A stretch of 64,000 bases of DNA from Melastoma dodecandrum (GCA_029817715.1 JARUPY010000248.1:806001-870000), one strand, 5' to 3'; positions 1-12,768 are shown, numbered from the stretch's first letter. Numbers and translations are program-made. Notes: generated by a model not told the origin, from the sequence alone.

Positions 1-181
1 AAATGGTTTGGCTATGTTTAAGGTCTGTACTGTTTGTAGTTCGTGAATTCTTTCCCAGCAGGGCTATATGGGTAGAACTCCTGGAGATAATCTGTCTAGC
101 GAATTTATTTGTGCTGTAATTGGAAAAAGTGAGATGGTTTTGATCTGCTTAGGCAAGGTTCGGATTGTTGCAGTTGAGCGG

Positions 182-1829
182 ATGGCTTCGAAGCTAAAAC
201 AATTGTCATCCAAGGCCTGCCAAGCGACGCAGTTCGTCACCAAGCACGGAAACATTTACTACAAGCAGTTGATGGAGCAAAATAAACAGTACGTTCAGGA
301 GCCTCCTACTGTTGAGAAATGCAACTTGTTAGCGAAGCAGCTGTTCTACACTCGCCTTGCAAGGTGCTTCCTTCTTTTCGCTTTCTTCTGGTTCCTTGTC
401 CGTCCTGAATTTTCACGGCATGCTCTCCGATTTTTCTTTCTGTTCTTTTTTTTTAAATCCAGTTTACCGCCTTCTTTTCTCTGGGATATAGAAACTCTTG
501 CCTCCTTTTTTTAGACTTACACTTGGACGTGGCATGTCATAGTCTCATAGATAATTCACTTATTCTAGCCGACCTCCTGGATTTTGGGTTTGGGCACTTT
601 TTTTTTTTGGCATTACATTCCATTTACCTGAGTCAGACAGTCATTTAACAAACACTGTTATGAATAGAATCTTGCATTTTGTGATTCTATGTGAAGTTAT
701 GTCTTCTTTATATAAGCAATCTTTTTCGGGGATCGCACTTCTGGGCACTTAGCTCCAAACGACGCTTAAGTTGCTTGTGAATGGTTATTGTTACGTGGTT
801 GTAAGACCAGGAGAATCTTTTTTGTGGGCCCTTGCATTGCAATCAGTTGTTTGCAATGATGGATGCTTTCCAGCATATCTTCCTGTATCACCTTAAAGAG
901 ATTAAATGAATTGGTAAGCATTTTCGTAGCTGCATGTCCACCCAGATTGAGAAGCTGGAATGTCTGTGCGAAGTCACTGATCAATGGAGATAATTAACAC
1001 CAATAGGTCATGGGCATGTGAGAATTATCTTGTGATTACTTGTTCTTCTTACATATTGATCATTGATTGGTAGTTGAGGATGAACTAATAACTGTACATT
1101 TTGCAGCAACGCTGAAAATGAGGTTGTGTAACTGAGGTAGTTTGAGAGATAAACGTCTTCTAGGTGTGGGTCTATTTTAAATTTTGAGCAATGGGAAGAT
1201 TGATAGATCAGACGAACTAAGTGGGATTTGGGCTTATGCAATGGTGTGTAGCGATGACTGTTCACTAAGAGATGTTGAAACAATTTGCACTGCCAGTCTA
1301 ATCTAGAAGCACTTAGTATTGAGTGATGTTGTGGTCGCATTACTTGGTTCTGTTTTCTGAAACAGCTTAAGGGGTAGGACTGAAGTGACTGGTCCTAAGA
1401 TACTAAAACTTCAGTTTGTCACTTAGCTGAGTAAATTTTCCAATTCATGTTATCATGGCTGTTAAGCATGCATAATAGGGATAGTTTAATAACCTCTGTG
1501 ACACTGTTATGTCCTATAAAGCGTCTATGTGAGATTATCTGAAGTCGTCATGTACAGTATACAAGTACAGCAATCGGAAAGTGACTTTTTAAGTGTTGGT
1601 TAATTTTTATTTTATCCTTTCTGTTCATTCCTGTTGTCTCAGCATTCCTGGCCGTACTGAGGCGTTCTGGAAGGAGCTAGACTATGTGAAGAACTTGTGG
1701 AAGAACCGGCAGGAATTGAAAGTCGAGGATGCGGGAATTGCTGCATTGTTTGGCCTGGAATGCTTTGCATGGTTTTGTGCTGGAGAAATCGTGGGGAGGG
1801 GATTCACATTCACCGGGTACTATGTCTGA
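182..1829 (+). CDS. Mitochondrial ATP synthase subunit g
   Basis: Two coding exons, 182-363 and 1643-1829 (stop TGA 1827-1829), joined in phase by a GT-AG intron of about 1.28 kb, give a 122-residue protein. It begins MASKLKQLSSKACQ and ends GRGFTFTGYYV, as expected for plant subunit g of the F1Fo ATP synthase (ATP20/Mt_ATP-synt_g family), a small inner-membrane Fo subunit that supports ATP synthase dimers. The C-terminal third (around residues 95-118) contains the hydrophobic helix with a glycine-rich stretch. The splice rebuilds a Ser codon from AG+C. The open frame extends upstream of 182, but the ATG at 182 is where family similarity begins and the upstream residues look like untranslated leader. 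Length is normal and no lesion is seen. The 5' end of the transcript may lie before the window. Confidence 0.93.
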
Positions 1830-2940
1830 GAAATTCGGGCCTGGCGAGCGTGTTCCGAATCAAAGGGATGGATTTATTAGCCTTTACCATCATTGGCCTG
1901 ACACAATGCGAATTTTTGTTCTTCTTACAAGATTTTTGTAGCTGAGATATCAGTGCTTACATGTGGGAATCGCAATAATCATATGTCAAAGAGGTCCGGG
2001 TGATGTACCGCGCTGTTGTTCTTATCACGGGGCTACTGGTGATTTTGTGGTGGATTTGCCATTAAATCTGGCTGGAATTTGTTCCTTGGCACGAATAATT
2101 GAGCTTCTGTTATCATTGTGTGACCCAAAGGCGTACCATCAGTCGTGGATGGTTGCGGTCCTGAGATGACATGGTAAGAAACCTTTCAACCACACTGTTT
2201 GTGTCATTTGAGTTTGACACCTTCCCGTTTGTTGTCCATCTGGGTTGGCTCTTCCGCTCGGTGGGGATCAAGTCGAGTTTCGTGTTCGCCTTTCTACGTC
2301 TCTCTCGAATGCTAGGCTGACGAAAAAGTATCGGGGCGGTGGGGGAGATGGGAGTGATTTTTTTGGGTTCAGATGCAATGAATATTTTATTAACAAGTTG
2401 GGTTTGACTTTCTCCCAAAGGGTCAACCAAATACATGTCTTTTTTTTTTCCTCTTAAAAAACCATTAAATTTTTTTCTTTTTACAAATCGTAGCAATCGG
2501 GGAGAGGACGCAAGTGGGTTGACATTGATTTTTATAATCAGGGTAGTTGCTTACTTTAGCAACCTCCATTGAAAGTTTATATGGAACACCCAGTTTTCTT
2601 TTACCTTACCATTTTGATTTGTCTTCGGCTTTGATGAATATATTCTTCGCGTAGGGAACGGATCACGTCGGAAATATTTGGCAATAAGACTCACAGGGAT
2701 TTGTAGATGTGGTCGCCAGTAAGTAATTAAAAAGATTGATTGAATGCAAATAGTTTTTACACGAAGTAAAGAAAGCTTACAGCCATAAAAGTAAAAATAA
2801 GGACGGTGGTAAGATTGTAGACTAGCTACAGTGCTCCGTAGACTTAGGGCGTTGTCGTAGACTTGGTGGCAGAGCGTTGTAGACTTGTGCTCTTCGGGCA
2901 ACAGAACTTAGTTGCTGGACTTGATGGACTGGATGCGGTC
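1830..2940. other. 3' flank of ATP synthase g, no gene seen
   Basis: Probable 3'UTR of the ATP synthase gene to about 1950, then AT-rich sequence. Short open frames on both strands lack family similarity and look like chance. Confidence 0.5.
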
Positions 2941-2995
2941 GGGTGCTGAGGCAGACGTGGACACCAAGGCTGCGGTGGCTGACCCTGGCAAAGGC

Positions 2996-3112
2996 GTCGA
3001 AGGCGGAGATGTGTACCGGGACTACGGTGGCTCGTCCTAGCGTTGGAGTCGAAGGCGGAGGTGCGTACCGAGACTACGGTGGCTCGTCCTGGTGTTGGAG
3101 TCGAATGCGGAG
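2996..3112 (+). repeat. Tandem repeat, about 52-bp unit
   Basis: Two near-complete copies and one partial copy of a 52-bp unit start at about 2996, 3048 and 3100, each opening with GTCGA(A/G)GGCGGAG or a close variant. The copies differ at several positions, so the array is not recent. It lies about 0.8 kb before the plant-mobile-domain reading frame and may be part of that element. Confidence 0.7.
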
Positions 3113-3510
3113 GGTTGTTACCAGAGCTACGGTTGCTCACTCTGATGGTGGAAGGAAGACCAATGAAACTTTAAGAGTTTCGCCCAGGTCGGGGAATCCT
3201 AACAACTAACAACTAAGGGGTAACGAGCAAGATAAGCTTCTGTTGGCTGATTTGTTCGTGATTTTTTCTAAGGGAAATCCTTTCCCTTTTATACCCGGTC
3301 TGTTACGACCTTCGAAGATTTTCCAAATTCGATTCTCCCCAAGAATCTCGGAGCTAACTGACTTCTATTCGTTTGATCGTGGATCGTAAACTCCTCTGAC
3401 TTCGGGTTTAATTGGTTGTCTTTTAAGACGTGTGTTGATATATGCGTGGGTAACAAGTCCCATTTATCTCGGGGTTGTGGAACCGTTTTCCTTTGACACG
3501 TGTCTTTTGC

Positions 3511-3600
3511 AGGCGCAGGTCTGTAGACTTTGTATCCTTTGTAGGCGCAAGTATATAGACTTTGTGTCCCTTGGAGGCGCAGACCTTTAGACTTCCCTTG
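3511..3600 (+). repeat. Short imperfect tandem repeat, about 32-bp unit
   Basis: Three degenerate copies of a unit starting AGGCGCAG and containing TAGACTT begin at about 3511, 3543 and 3574. They lie in the region upstream of the plant-mobile-domain open frame. More TAGACTT words occur at 2830-2890 and 3620-3660, suggesting that the whole 2.8-3.7 kb stretch belongs to one old repetitive element. Confidence 0.5.
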
Positions 3601-3955
3601 ATTACAAGGTTATTACCCCGCCTCTGTAGACTTCCTTTGCCACATAGTCCATGTAGACTGCGGGCGCTGGCTTGATATGTTTAACTTGACTGTAGGCCTC
3701 ATGGGCTTTTACGGGCTTTGTCAGAATTATTCCCAAGATTTTCTACTGTGTCAACATAAGCCCCCATTTTTTATTGAGGGGACTTCCGTCGCCTGAGCAT
3801 TTCTGACAACACTTATGCCACAAGAAAACTCTTCGTCTCCAATGCTGAGAGAAGACTCTTTATCTTAGCGTTTAAAGAAACCCTTCGTCTTTTTGCCGAA
3901 GAAAACTCTTTCGTCTTTTCTTTCTAGGTTTTCTGGAAATCCTAGTTTCTTGACG

Positions 3956-6450
3956 ATGTCTAAGCTTTCTTCCTTTCTTCCTTATGACGTGGTTCAATCG
4001 GGCGAGAACGGGCTGATACTGGGTCCTATTCTTGACCCTTCTCTTTTTCCTGAAACGGTCCCCCATGAGTATCTGCTTACAGAGTCCTCTATCCCCATCT
4101 ATCGTGAGGACTTTACAGATCCTCTAAACTGGGAAAAGAAAGGTAGCTTCATTTGCTTTCCATCTGTAGATAAGCCAACGTTGCACAAGTGGTTTGACAC
4201 TTGGCTTACGAAACTGGAGCACAGGCTGAAGACCTATGGCCTGTGGTCGTTTATTCGGCTGTCAATCACTGGGAAGCGTTGTGACCCTCGGGTATGTGCG
4301 AGTCTTCTTCCTTTCTGGAATGACTCGGTTAATTGCTTTTATTTCCTTGAGGGACCTATGAGTGTGACCCTGGAAGATATTTACTTCTTGACGGGGAGTT
4401 ACGTGGCGGGCGTCCCTGTTCGCCTTCACCTCGCTGGTGAAGACTACCAGCCCCCTGAAATGCTCCAGATTCTAAGCACGGCCAAAAGACATTTAGAGAA
4501 GTCTTCCAGCGACTGGGGAAGGGTTGAGGAGGTGGAGTTTTACAGCGTTTGGCTGAGTAAGTATGTCTTCTGCTTTGCTGCCAAGCGTGTGCCGAAGTTG
4601 GTCTACGGGGTAGCCAACTTTTTAAGCTCAGCACTGCCCAAACCAATTGCCTGGGCCCCATTCTTATTAGGGTTGGTCTACCAAGGTTTGCACAAGGCGA
4701 CGACGTGTGGCAATCCCTTTCCAAAGTACCCAGTTGGTGGCCTTCTGTGGCTTGTTTACCTATGGTCTTGCGTGTGGATGCCCGGGCTCACAGCGTATAA
4801 GATGCCCTCTGGTGCAACCTCAGTTGCATGTTATGGGATACACATGCTGGAAGCATGTTGCCGTGCCAAGGACCAGTGGCTGCGGGCTTCTGTGACGGGA
4901 CATATGCGTCACATCGTGGACACTGGTCGTGGCGGACGTTGCAATTGGGTACCCTTTCCAACTGGCCTTCAAATTCTAAAGCGTCGCCAGAAGCCCACTT
5001 CAGACCCATACTGGGACTCGGTGTTGACCTGCAGAGACCTTATCTGCATGACAGAGGGAGGCTCCTCCTTCGAAGTCTACAATCTCCAACTCTGTGATCG
5101 ACAGTTGGGTTTTATGCAGAGTTCTTCGGTGCCTTTTGCTGACACGCCAAACCTTAATCTTCAAACGAGGATCACTATATCCTATCCAAAGGAAACCCTT
5201 GAGTCCACTTTGGCTAAGAAGGCGGAGCTTAGGCGCATGGAGTTTCCCCTTGAGTCTACCCCGGTGCTTGCCACAGAGTTTTTCTCTGTTCAGTGGGTAA
5301 TCACTTTTGACATCTTGCTAAAGCAGATGTCTTTTCTCCAGACTTCGAAAGAGCCTGACCTCCACCTTACTTCTGATATGATGATGAAAGCGGGATACAA
5401 GCTACCTCAAGGTAAACATTTATATTTTTCCTTGATTCGGATTTAGAGCTCCTTGTTAACGCTTAATTGCAGTTCTGGACGTAGATTCTGAGGATTCTTC
5501 ATCGGGAAGTGACTCTCCTCCTCTTGTCAGGCGTCGAACTCGTCATGGCCGACTTGCTCTTGCCAAGGACGAAGCAACTAGTAAGCAAGGCTCCTATTCC
5601 CGAGTCGTCTGATTCTGATGAAGCACCAATTTCGACTTCTTTCAAGCGCCGCCATCCTGCTGTTTAAGATCCGGTTCCCATTTCTACCAAGATCCCAGGA
5701 CCCTCTCCTGTGAGGTAGGCTACGCTCTTTGTTGCTAAATGGTAAGATTCTGCCTGTGTTAACTGTGTAATGCCGTTTGCAGTAAATCAGCTAGAACCCC
5801 ACGTCTGTCCCCTGTGACCACTCAAACTACTGAGCCTCTACAGAGAACGGTATGACCTCGCATCTACACTTTTTCTTGTCTTATATAATCTAATTGTCCT
5901 TCTTTTACTCAGAGCCCAGCTTTATCCAAGGACTTTGACCCCGAGGAAGAGGCTTTTGAGGAAGCTGGTTTACCTCCTCTTGCTGAGGTGATAGAATCAG
6001 ACTTGACTTTTATGGACTTTGATAGTTTAAACTTTGTGTTGATTGGTCTACTTTTAATTGTAGCCAATCCCTGCTTCTGCCTCTGTAATCCTTCCTGCCC
6101 CAGCTACCGAGGAGCCCCTGGAAGCCCCTGTTGTTACAACAGAGGCCGTTGCTTCAGAGGCAGCAAGCATAGCTCAGCCTTCGGCTGCTACGAGTTTGAT
6201 GCTGGTCAGCCATCCCCTAGGTCAGCCACCAAGAGTGTTACTCAGTGAAGGTGTTCCGGACATCTTGAGCGACTACGACCGCCTGATACAGCATGTGGAC
6301 CGCGTCGGGGAGATCCTTCACCTTGAAGCTTTGTCTAAAGACTAGTTTAAGGCCCTTCAGGATTGCATTAAGGAGATTGAGGACTCTCCAGTCGCCACCA
6401 TTGAGATGCAGGTAGCGTGTGAGGAATTCAGGTGGCGTTTCTGGCTTGAC
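3956..6450 (+). pseudogene. Plant mobile domain (PMD) transposon protein, decayed downstream
   Basis: A long exon, 3956-5411 (ATG at 3956; the open frame itself begins earlier with a non-ATG codon), encodes about 485 residues of the plant mobile domain family (PF10536, aminotransferase-like/PMD), which occurs in transposons and in MAIL1-type proteins. The block WNDSVNCFYFLEGPMSVTL, followed by EDIYFLTG, is the family hallmark. A GT donor at 5412 pairs with an acceptor before 5473, where an acidic, serine-rich linker starts (VLDVDSEDSSSGSDSP). Further 3' the frame decays: around 5580-5640 two frames must be combined to keep the linker readable, and an in-frame TAG at 6343-6345 interrupts a coiled-coil-like tail. 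I read this as a defunct element, not a host gene. A host gene with unusual splicing is the less likely alternative. No transposase catalytic domain is visible. Confidence 0.7.
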
Positions 6451-6479
6451 TGGTCAACATACATGCAAGACATTAAAGT

Positions 6480-6800
6480 AGTTGACAATGCCTAGTCCTG
6501 AACTAGCGGTATAAGGGTGGGTCAGGCCCAGGAAATGGTCATATTTGGTCAATCTGTCAATGACCACTAGAATCACCTCATTGCCTTGAGATTTCGGTAA
6601 CCCCTCAATGAAGTCCATGGATATATCCTGCCATGCACTTGCTGGTATTGGCAACGACTGTAGTAAACCAGGTGACGTCGCATTGTCATACTTGCACCGT
6701 ATACATATTTCACATGTTCAAACGAAGTTCCTGATATCTTTGTTGTCAGGGAAACATGACTTCGACACCGGGCATTATCGCATGAAGACGAAATTAATGC
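6480..6800 (-). mobile_element. Ty3/gypsy retrotransposon scrap: zinc-binding plus integrase N-terminal core
   Basis: On the minus strand from about 6760 down to 6500 one frame reads through a degenerate H2C2 zinc-binding segment ([12 protein letters not shown]), then [20 protein letters not shown] and [20 protein letters not shown], the start of the integrase core (rve) of plant Ty3/gypsy elements. The match ends abruptly after HPYTA at about 6500. A TGA stop lies just before the zinc-binding motif. Only around 300 bp of the element survive and neither LTR nor other pol domains were seen. It abuts the plant-mobile-domain remnant on the opposite strand, so one inserted in or recombined next to the other. 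Confidence 0.8.
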
Positions 6801-6840
6801 AATTATTAACATTTCCTTTACAGGAACACGCATAACAAAT

Positions 6841-7331
6841 GGGTCTTATCTAATCAAATTGTTTAAGTGGCAAAACAGCTTGGTCAGACCATGGGTTTTG
6901 GGTGGACAAACATTTTCCTCGAAAGGGAGGAACTCGAAGCGATGTCTTTATTATAGCAGGTAATGACAAAACGTTCTATTACCATTTTATTTTAATGTTT
7001 CTTGTCCGCGAATGAACGAACGTTCAACGTAAGCTCTCGGGGGCCTAGCTAGAAAAGGAATGCCGGGGTGGATGCGGATGGCAATCTTTCGACATGGACG
7101 AAATATCACACAGGAAAGCGTATAAAAAATAACAATAGTCAACTTTCTTCCCCAAAGTACAACCAGAATTACAATAGGAGGAGGAGGACTTCCCTAGAAA
7201 AGGGTAGAACAAATTATTACAGGAAATATAAATCACCAACTTGCCATGGGAGGGGGGCAAGAAAACAAACGATTTTGAAATAAGAAGAGCACATGGGACT
7301 CTGAAAATTACAGAGTGTTTGGGGGGTGTTG
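6841..7331. other. Intergenic, no gene seen
   Basis: Sequence between the retroelement scrap and the 3' end of ACC synthase. Short open frames show no recognisable family. Confidence 0.5.
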
Positions 7332-7383
7332 TTGATTCTCTCCAAAAAAAAAAAAAAATTGATGAATTATTGGAGAGAATCAA
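7332..7383. repeat. Perfect 14-bp inverted repeat around an A-rich loop
   Basis: TTGATTCTCTCCAA (7332-7345) is repeated in reverse complement as TTGGAGAGAATCAA (7370-7383), separated by 24 bases containing a long A run. It sits about 40 bases beyond the stop codon of the minus-strand ACC synthase gene, so it would be a hairpin in that 3'UTR. It could equally be the footprint of a small transposon. Confidence 0.75.
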
Positions 7384-7422
7384 TTTATATGTATGTAAAA
7401 AGTAGGCATAATGAAGTTTCTT

Positions 7423-9150
7423 TCAATGGCAGTTTGTTTTAAGTTGGTTCATGAAGGAGTGTATTCTGTTGAGTGCAACCTCAAGTGTTTCCTCGCTCAT
7501 GTTAGCAAAGCAAACCCTGAACCAACCTGGCTCGGAGCAATGGCAGGAGCATCCCGGAGATATGTTCAGCTTGACCTCCTTCAGCAACACCCTCCATAGC
7601 CTGAGCTCGCCCTTTGTGGTTGGTTCTTCAAGCAAGGGGCTTAAGTTCATCCAGCAGAAGAGACCCGCGTTCCCCATCGAGCACTCGATCCCTTCCTTCC
7701 TAAGGCCATCGATCATCTTCCCATGCCGCTTCCTGAGCCTCTCCCGGTTCGTAGCGATGTACTTTCTGGTGAATTCCCTGTCGGACAGCATGGAGGCGAG
7801 CAGGTGCTGGGTCTGGGACGATATGAGGGTGAAGCTTGACATCCTGCGCGCGGTCGTGACGACCTTGTCGTTGTAGGAATATATTGTCCCGACCCTAAAC
7901 CCCGGGAGGCCAAGATCCTTGGACAAGCTGTAGACTATGTGGACCCTCTCGGATCCCTGGTATCCTCTGGCCTGGAGGACCTCGGCGACGCTCACGAACT
8001 CCTCTGACGAGAACGCCGAGCCTGAGTATATCTCGTCTGAGACTAGATGGATGTTCTTCTCGGTCACAAAGTCGAGGATCATCTCAAGGGTTGACCTGCC
8101 AATGGTCGCCCCGAGAGGGTTCGACGGGTTGGTGATGAGTACCCCTTTGACCTTGAGTTTCATAGTCGCGGCATCCTTGTAGGACCGTTCTAGGGCTTCG
8201 GAGGTAATTTGGAAATTATTACGGCTTTGGCAGTGGATTGGGACAATCTCCACACCAGTTCTCCACCTCAAGTCTCTATCAAACCTTCACAACATTAAAC
8301 AAAACCTCAATCAGTATACGAAGAAGATCCCGATCATCGAAATTATTCTATGTATCGTTCTATAAAATAAGGAGGTGACCTGTCATTTCCTTCTTCCTTA
8401 CCCTGGATAATATGGAGTTGGGACTAGCAAGGCATCGCCAGGGTTAGCGAGGATAAAGGTCAAAAGCTCATTGGCAGCGGTTGCTCCGGCGGTTATGACT
8501 ACCCTTTCATGATCGAACTTCGCCTGCCCGCCCCTGATTTCCTCCATGAAGCTCGCCATCGCCTAGAGATCAATTAAGGGGAATAAAGAAAGAAGATGAT
8601 CAGTCATTGTCACATGTATACGTCATTCCACTCCAATGACATCTTGTCCTAAACATTCTATCGGAAGTCGATTAGCTAATATTCTATACAACCCTTTTCC
8701 ACGAGTCGAAGGAGAGGGGGGGAACAAACCTTCGTTACACCTGACCAATTAATCTAATCAGAATTTATTTTTACCTTCCTGAAGGACTGAAGCCCGTGGT
8801 AATCTTGAAACAATGCGTTTTCCCTGAATCCCGGAGCCCCCTTCCCCCAAGCAGACGACTCCGAGTGCTCCTCCAAGTAGTCCTCGAGCAAATTGAACGA
8901 AATCTGTATTTCAAACACGTCAGTATAACATAGACAAGCGAAAACCGGCCTCCTAACTCCACCGTGCTCCTAAGAAACGTAATAAAATGCTCACCTGATT
9001 CTCCGCGAGTCCCATCTGGATGACGCCGCCGGGGTTACTAACCTCGTGGTAAGGGTCTTCTTCGTAAGCCTTCCACCCGGCGAAGTAGGGGGAGTTCTCA
9101 CCGTGCGTCTCGGACTCCGCGACCTTCGACAACGGAGCGTCCTTGGCCAT
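7423..9150 (-). CDS. ACS: 1-aminocyclopropane-1-carboxylate (ACC) synthase, type III
   Basis: Four exons on the minus strand, 9150-8995, 8903-8775, 8562-8402 and 8284-7423, all GT-AG and in phase, give 435 residues. The enzyme is a cytosolic PLP-dependent class I aminotransferase-fold protein that converts S-adenosylmethionine to ACC, the committed step of ethylene synthesis. Visible motifs are MGLAENQ at the end of exon 1, the PLP site [14 protein letters not shown] with the Schiff-base lysine at about residue 271, and the carboxylate-binding Arg in WFRVCFAN (about 405). The C-terminus stops soon after the conserved core ([13 protein letters not shown]), lacking the CDPK and MAPK phosphorylation tails of types I and II, so it is type III (ACS7-like), whose turnover is not expected to depend on those sites. 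No lesions were seen. A Cys occurs in SPGCSCHC where many homologues have Ser. Confidence 0.95.
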
Positions 9151-9335
9151 TCCTAACTTTGACGCGGCGCCCCTTCGGTACGTGAATGTAAGGAAAAAAA
9201 AAACAAAAAGAAAGGGAGGGAGGGAGGGTTTTTCCCTGGAGAGAGTGGCGTTCTATGTTTTACTTAACCTTTCTGGAGAAAATTGGGACGACTTGAACTC
9301 GATTGATTGTCTCGAAACGAACTGCCCCCCACCGC

Positions 9336-9344
9336 TTTTTATAT
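9336..9344 (-). promoter_or_regulatory. Candidate TATA box of ACC synthase
   Basis: The minus strand reads ATATAAAAA about 190 bases before the ATG at 9150, a plausible TATA element. Position and sequence are the only evidence. Confidence 0.4.
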
Positions 9345-12300
9345 TAGGAAGATTCGTCTTTAGGTCGACGTAAAATAACAAAGTTGGACACGAAGGATGG
9401 CGAAATGATTGGTCGATGAGATATTGCTAATAATTAAATCGAAGGTGACAACTGTTGCGACTGGCCCTTTTGGTTCTTCCATTCAGCCATCACTTCTCTT
9501 TAATTTATCTTTCTTCTGATTAATTTCCATAGTGTTTTCACACTCATGAATCGATTTAAGCTCGTTTGGTGAGGGGGTAGGCCGAAGAATAATGAAATAT
9601 TATTGCCTTGAATTCGTCGTTTCAGTCTTACATCCTCTCGTTCTGTCCCAAGAAAGAACAAAAGATGGGGGAGAGGATATTCAAGTGTTGTTCGATGAAA
9701 TTATATGTTTAGGTAGAGAAGAATTTCGCCAAATTCTGCGCAGGACACGTGCCCTTTAATTGATCGCATAATTCATTTGCCTAATATTTAATGATTGATG
9801 GATCGAAAAAAAAGGGAAAAAAAACGATTAACCCAACTTTAGAAAAACTTAATTTTAATCACAAATAATGTAAAGTTTTGATTTGATGATCCCTCATTTC
9901 TCTAAACTTTTGGGAGCATTCGTACATTCTGTTTATTCCGAAGTAGTCTGTGTAAATAATGGTTTTGTTTAACGTGACTAGTGAGCTAATAATTTGTGAA
10001 TGTGGATAGCATGTATGGTTAATTAATCTAATCATTTCGAAGAGGAATCAAAGCTTAGGCTTATTTGTAAATCTTGTCGGATGATTTTTATTTCCTTTCT
10101 CCTTGGATACGCTGACCTAAATGTAAGATCTTGATAGAATTAATTGAGGCACCAATAAAAGCTTTTGTGAGATTGGATGGCTTAATCATCAATCTTTCAC
10201 CCTCCAAGGGTTGTATTTTTGTAGCATTATTTAGATATCGAGTTCGATGTTATGTTACGCTATCTAACTTATTAAAACACAAAAAGAGTTGATTTGAATT
10301 TGGATTCGAACGCCAACTCGATATTGATGAGGTTATTAAGATATGGTTTTGAAGGCATAAGAGAATGAACGATAAAAACAAAGAAACATCTTCATAGATG
10401 ACCATTTTTCGAGTTCATTCTGTGTGCCGCGAGATTGGGATGTTATAGAGACAACACTCCTGCTGTAATATTATTACAAGATATTATTGTCCGAAGAAAG
10501 GGAAAGCGAGATTGTCACAAAGATCAAATTATGATCTCAATATGTCCCGATCGGACAATTTATCTAACTTGATGAGGGTAATTTAAGAACAAAATTACCG
10601 ATGGGGAAGATAAGTTCTTCTTCCTGGAACCCCAAATTAATCAGAGCACTTGCAAACAAGATTACCATTCTTACTTCTTCAGTTAACGACCCTCGTGTGT
10701 AGAAATTTATGATTCCATTTTTTTTTTTTTGCTTATTTAAGATAGGATTAAGGCGGGGGAATGAGGTTTATATTAGTCAATCCCGGTGGAGTTTATCGAA
10801 CTGACTAATCTCAGATCAACGTTAATCTCTACTGGGAGCAAACAAGATACGAGATTATCGTCTTGTCTTCTGCCGTCATTGTCTGAAAAAGTTGTTGGAG
10901 GAACCATGGAATTAGAATATTAAGGAATGCCTCTAGAGATTAGGTGCCGACTTTAAAAAAAGAACGATAATATGATTATGATAAGATGAAGCAAAATAAA
11001 CAAAAGAAAGAAAGAAAAGAGAAGTGGCCGTGCAACCATGGATGCCAGCTCGAATACAACTCCAGGATATGTACTTTGCTTTTCTTCCTTTGATTTGGTT
11101 TGGTAGGAGGGCTGCCTCAAGGAATATTTGATTCGATATCACAATCCAAAATAACACAAAACCCCCCTATTTCGTGTGCCTCAACTGATTCATTCCCCTA
11201 AACGAATTCGCGCCTCGTTTGTTGTTTCAATGCGGGTTCGAAGCCCATGGGAGGGTGTAACGCGCCTTGGACACATCCAAAATGTTCGAAAGACTAAGGT
11301 CTTGAGTGAATTATTTTCGGATACCCAAGTACAATCGGAAAAGAGCATCCGCCCACGAACAATGTTGCCCGAGGAGGTGGTTAAAAAAAAGGTCTAGAAT
11401 TCATCTTTGTCGAGTACAATAGAAAAATTAATCAACTGAGATGTGATGTATGATTATATATCTTAGGCTTTGATTAGTTTTGAGTATTTTCAGGACATGT
11501 CTCGATTATCTCCCGATTGTAAACAGCTCACCGTGTCAACATTTGTACATGGGGGGACATCTTTGTCACTCGGATGCTCAGAATTTGCACTACAAGAACT
11601 GTCCCAATCCCAATTCCCTTTGTCTCAAATTTGACCAGTTCCTCCATTACATGCCTAAAATAAAATTCACCGATCTTCATAAAAGAATTGATAGACCCCG
11701 GCAGCTTTTGTACAGCCGCTGTTTTTTTTTTCCTAAAAAACGAATCTTCTCATTATCATAAAACTAAATGTCTTGGAAACTTCCTACAAGCAAAGTGCAT
11801 AGGAAGATTCCCTTTTCCTTACATCATGTGCATGGCTGTAATTGTAGAGCAGAACAGTGACACTCTCCCACCCTTTAAGCATTTGACTGTGTGAGCTCGA
11901 CAATTTTTGTTTTCTCCCACTTGCATTTGTTATTGGTTCTGGTCTGCTACTAGGGGGACGTACTCCGCCCGGATATAAGCCCCGAGAATGAACTTCTTCC
12001 ACATCGGACTCAAGTCTGCGTGACGGCCCCATAACGAGACAATGAATCTGAGTTTTACCGTGATCGGAGTCGATGTTATTTATGAACCGAACCGGAGGAG
12101 GCGCGTGATTTGTGAATAAGTATGACGATGGAGTGCATACATGCCTCAGAAGTTGTGATGGAAGGACCTCCACATAGGTTTTAAGTTCAAGAATGATCAA
12201 GAACATCCATCGGGAACCCAAGTAAACTGAAAAAAAGTGCCCCACGACCAGAAATTGTAATGCGATTTCCCAAGTGGTCGAATTCGAATCTATGTTTTGT

Positions 12301-12768
12301 TTTTTTTTTTTAATTTAAAATTTCTTTTTGCCCAACAATAATTGAATGGTGTTGGGAAAAGAAAGGGTTTCATCCAGCTCTTGGACAGCCAATCAAAGAA
12401 GAAATTTTCCCACACGGTCTCGAGCTCTCAAACCGAGTGCTGATTTAAATGATCGGGTCAACATTGGAAATCCAAAATGTTTTTATGTTATTTCTGGGAA
12501 AATCAGATGGGACCACATTTTCTTGAAATGATATATTTTGGTATTAAAATGGTTAACTAAAAAGCACATGCCATCCCTTGAATTCTGACAAGTTTTAAGG
12601 ACATGGTGTTTCTTTTTTAGGATGCATAGATTTAGGAAATAAAATGCCCGGAAGATTTTGTCGTATTCGTCTTTTGCTCTTTAGGGATCGTCAAAAGGGC
12701 CCGGATCCCAATTAAGCTCAGTCCAGTGGAGCCCATAAATCTGCTCGTGAGTCATTTACAGGCCCAGT
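9345..12768. other. Gene-poor AT-rich intergenic stretch, 3.4 kb
   Basis: Upstream region of ACC synthase and of the next gene. Open frames here (for example 10933-11157 and 11784-12245 on the minus strand) show no known family, no plausible splice partners and biased low-complexity composition. A GC-richer patch at about 11930-12130 may be an old repeat. Nothing else was recognised. Confidence 0.5.

Noticed and set aside
68..181. Upstream in-frame extension of ATP synthase g
   Set aside because: The extra 38 residues do not resemble subunit g; the ATG at 182 starts the conserved sequence.
2996..3600. CRISPR-like array suggested by regular repeats
   Set aside because: Units are imperfect, contiguous tandem copies without unique spacers, in a plant genome.
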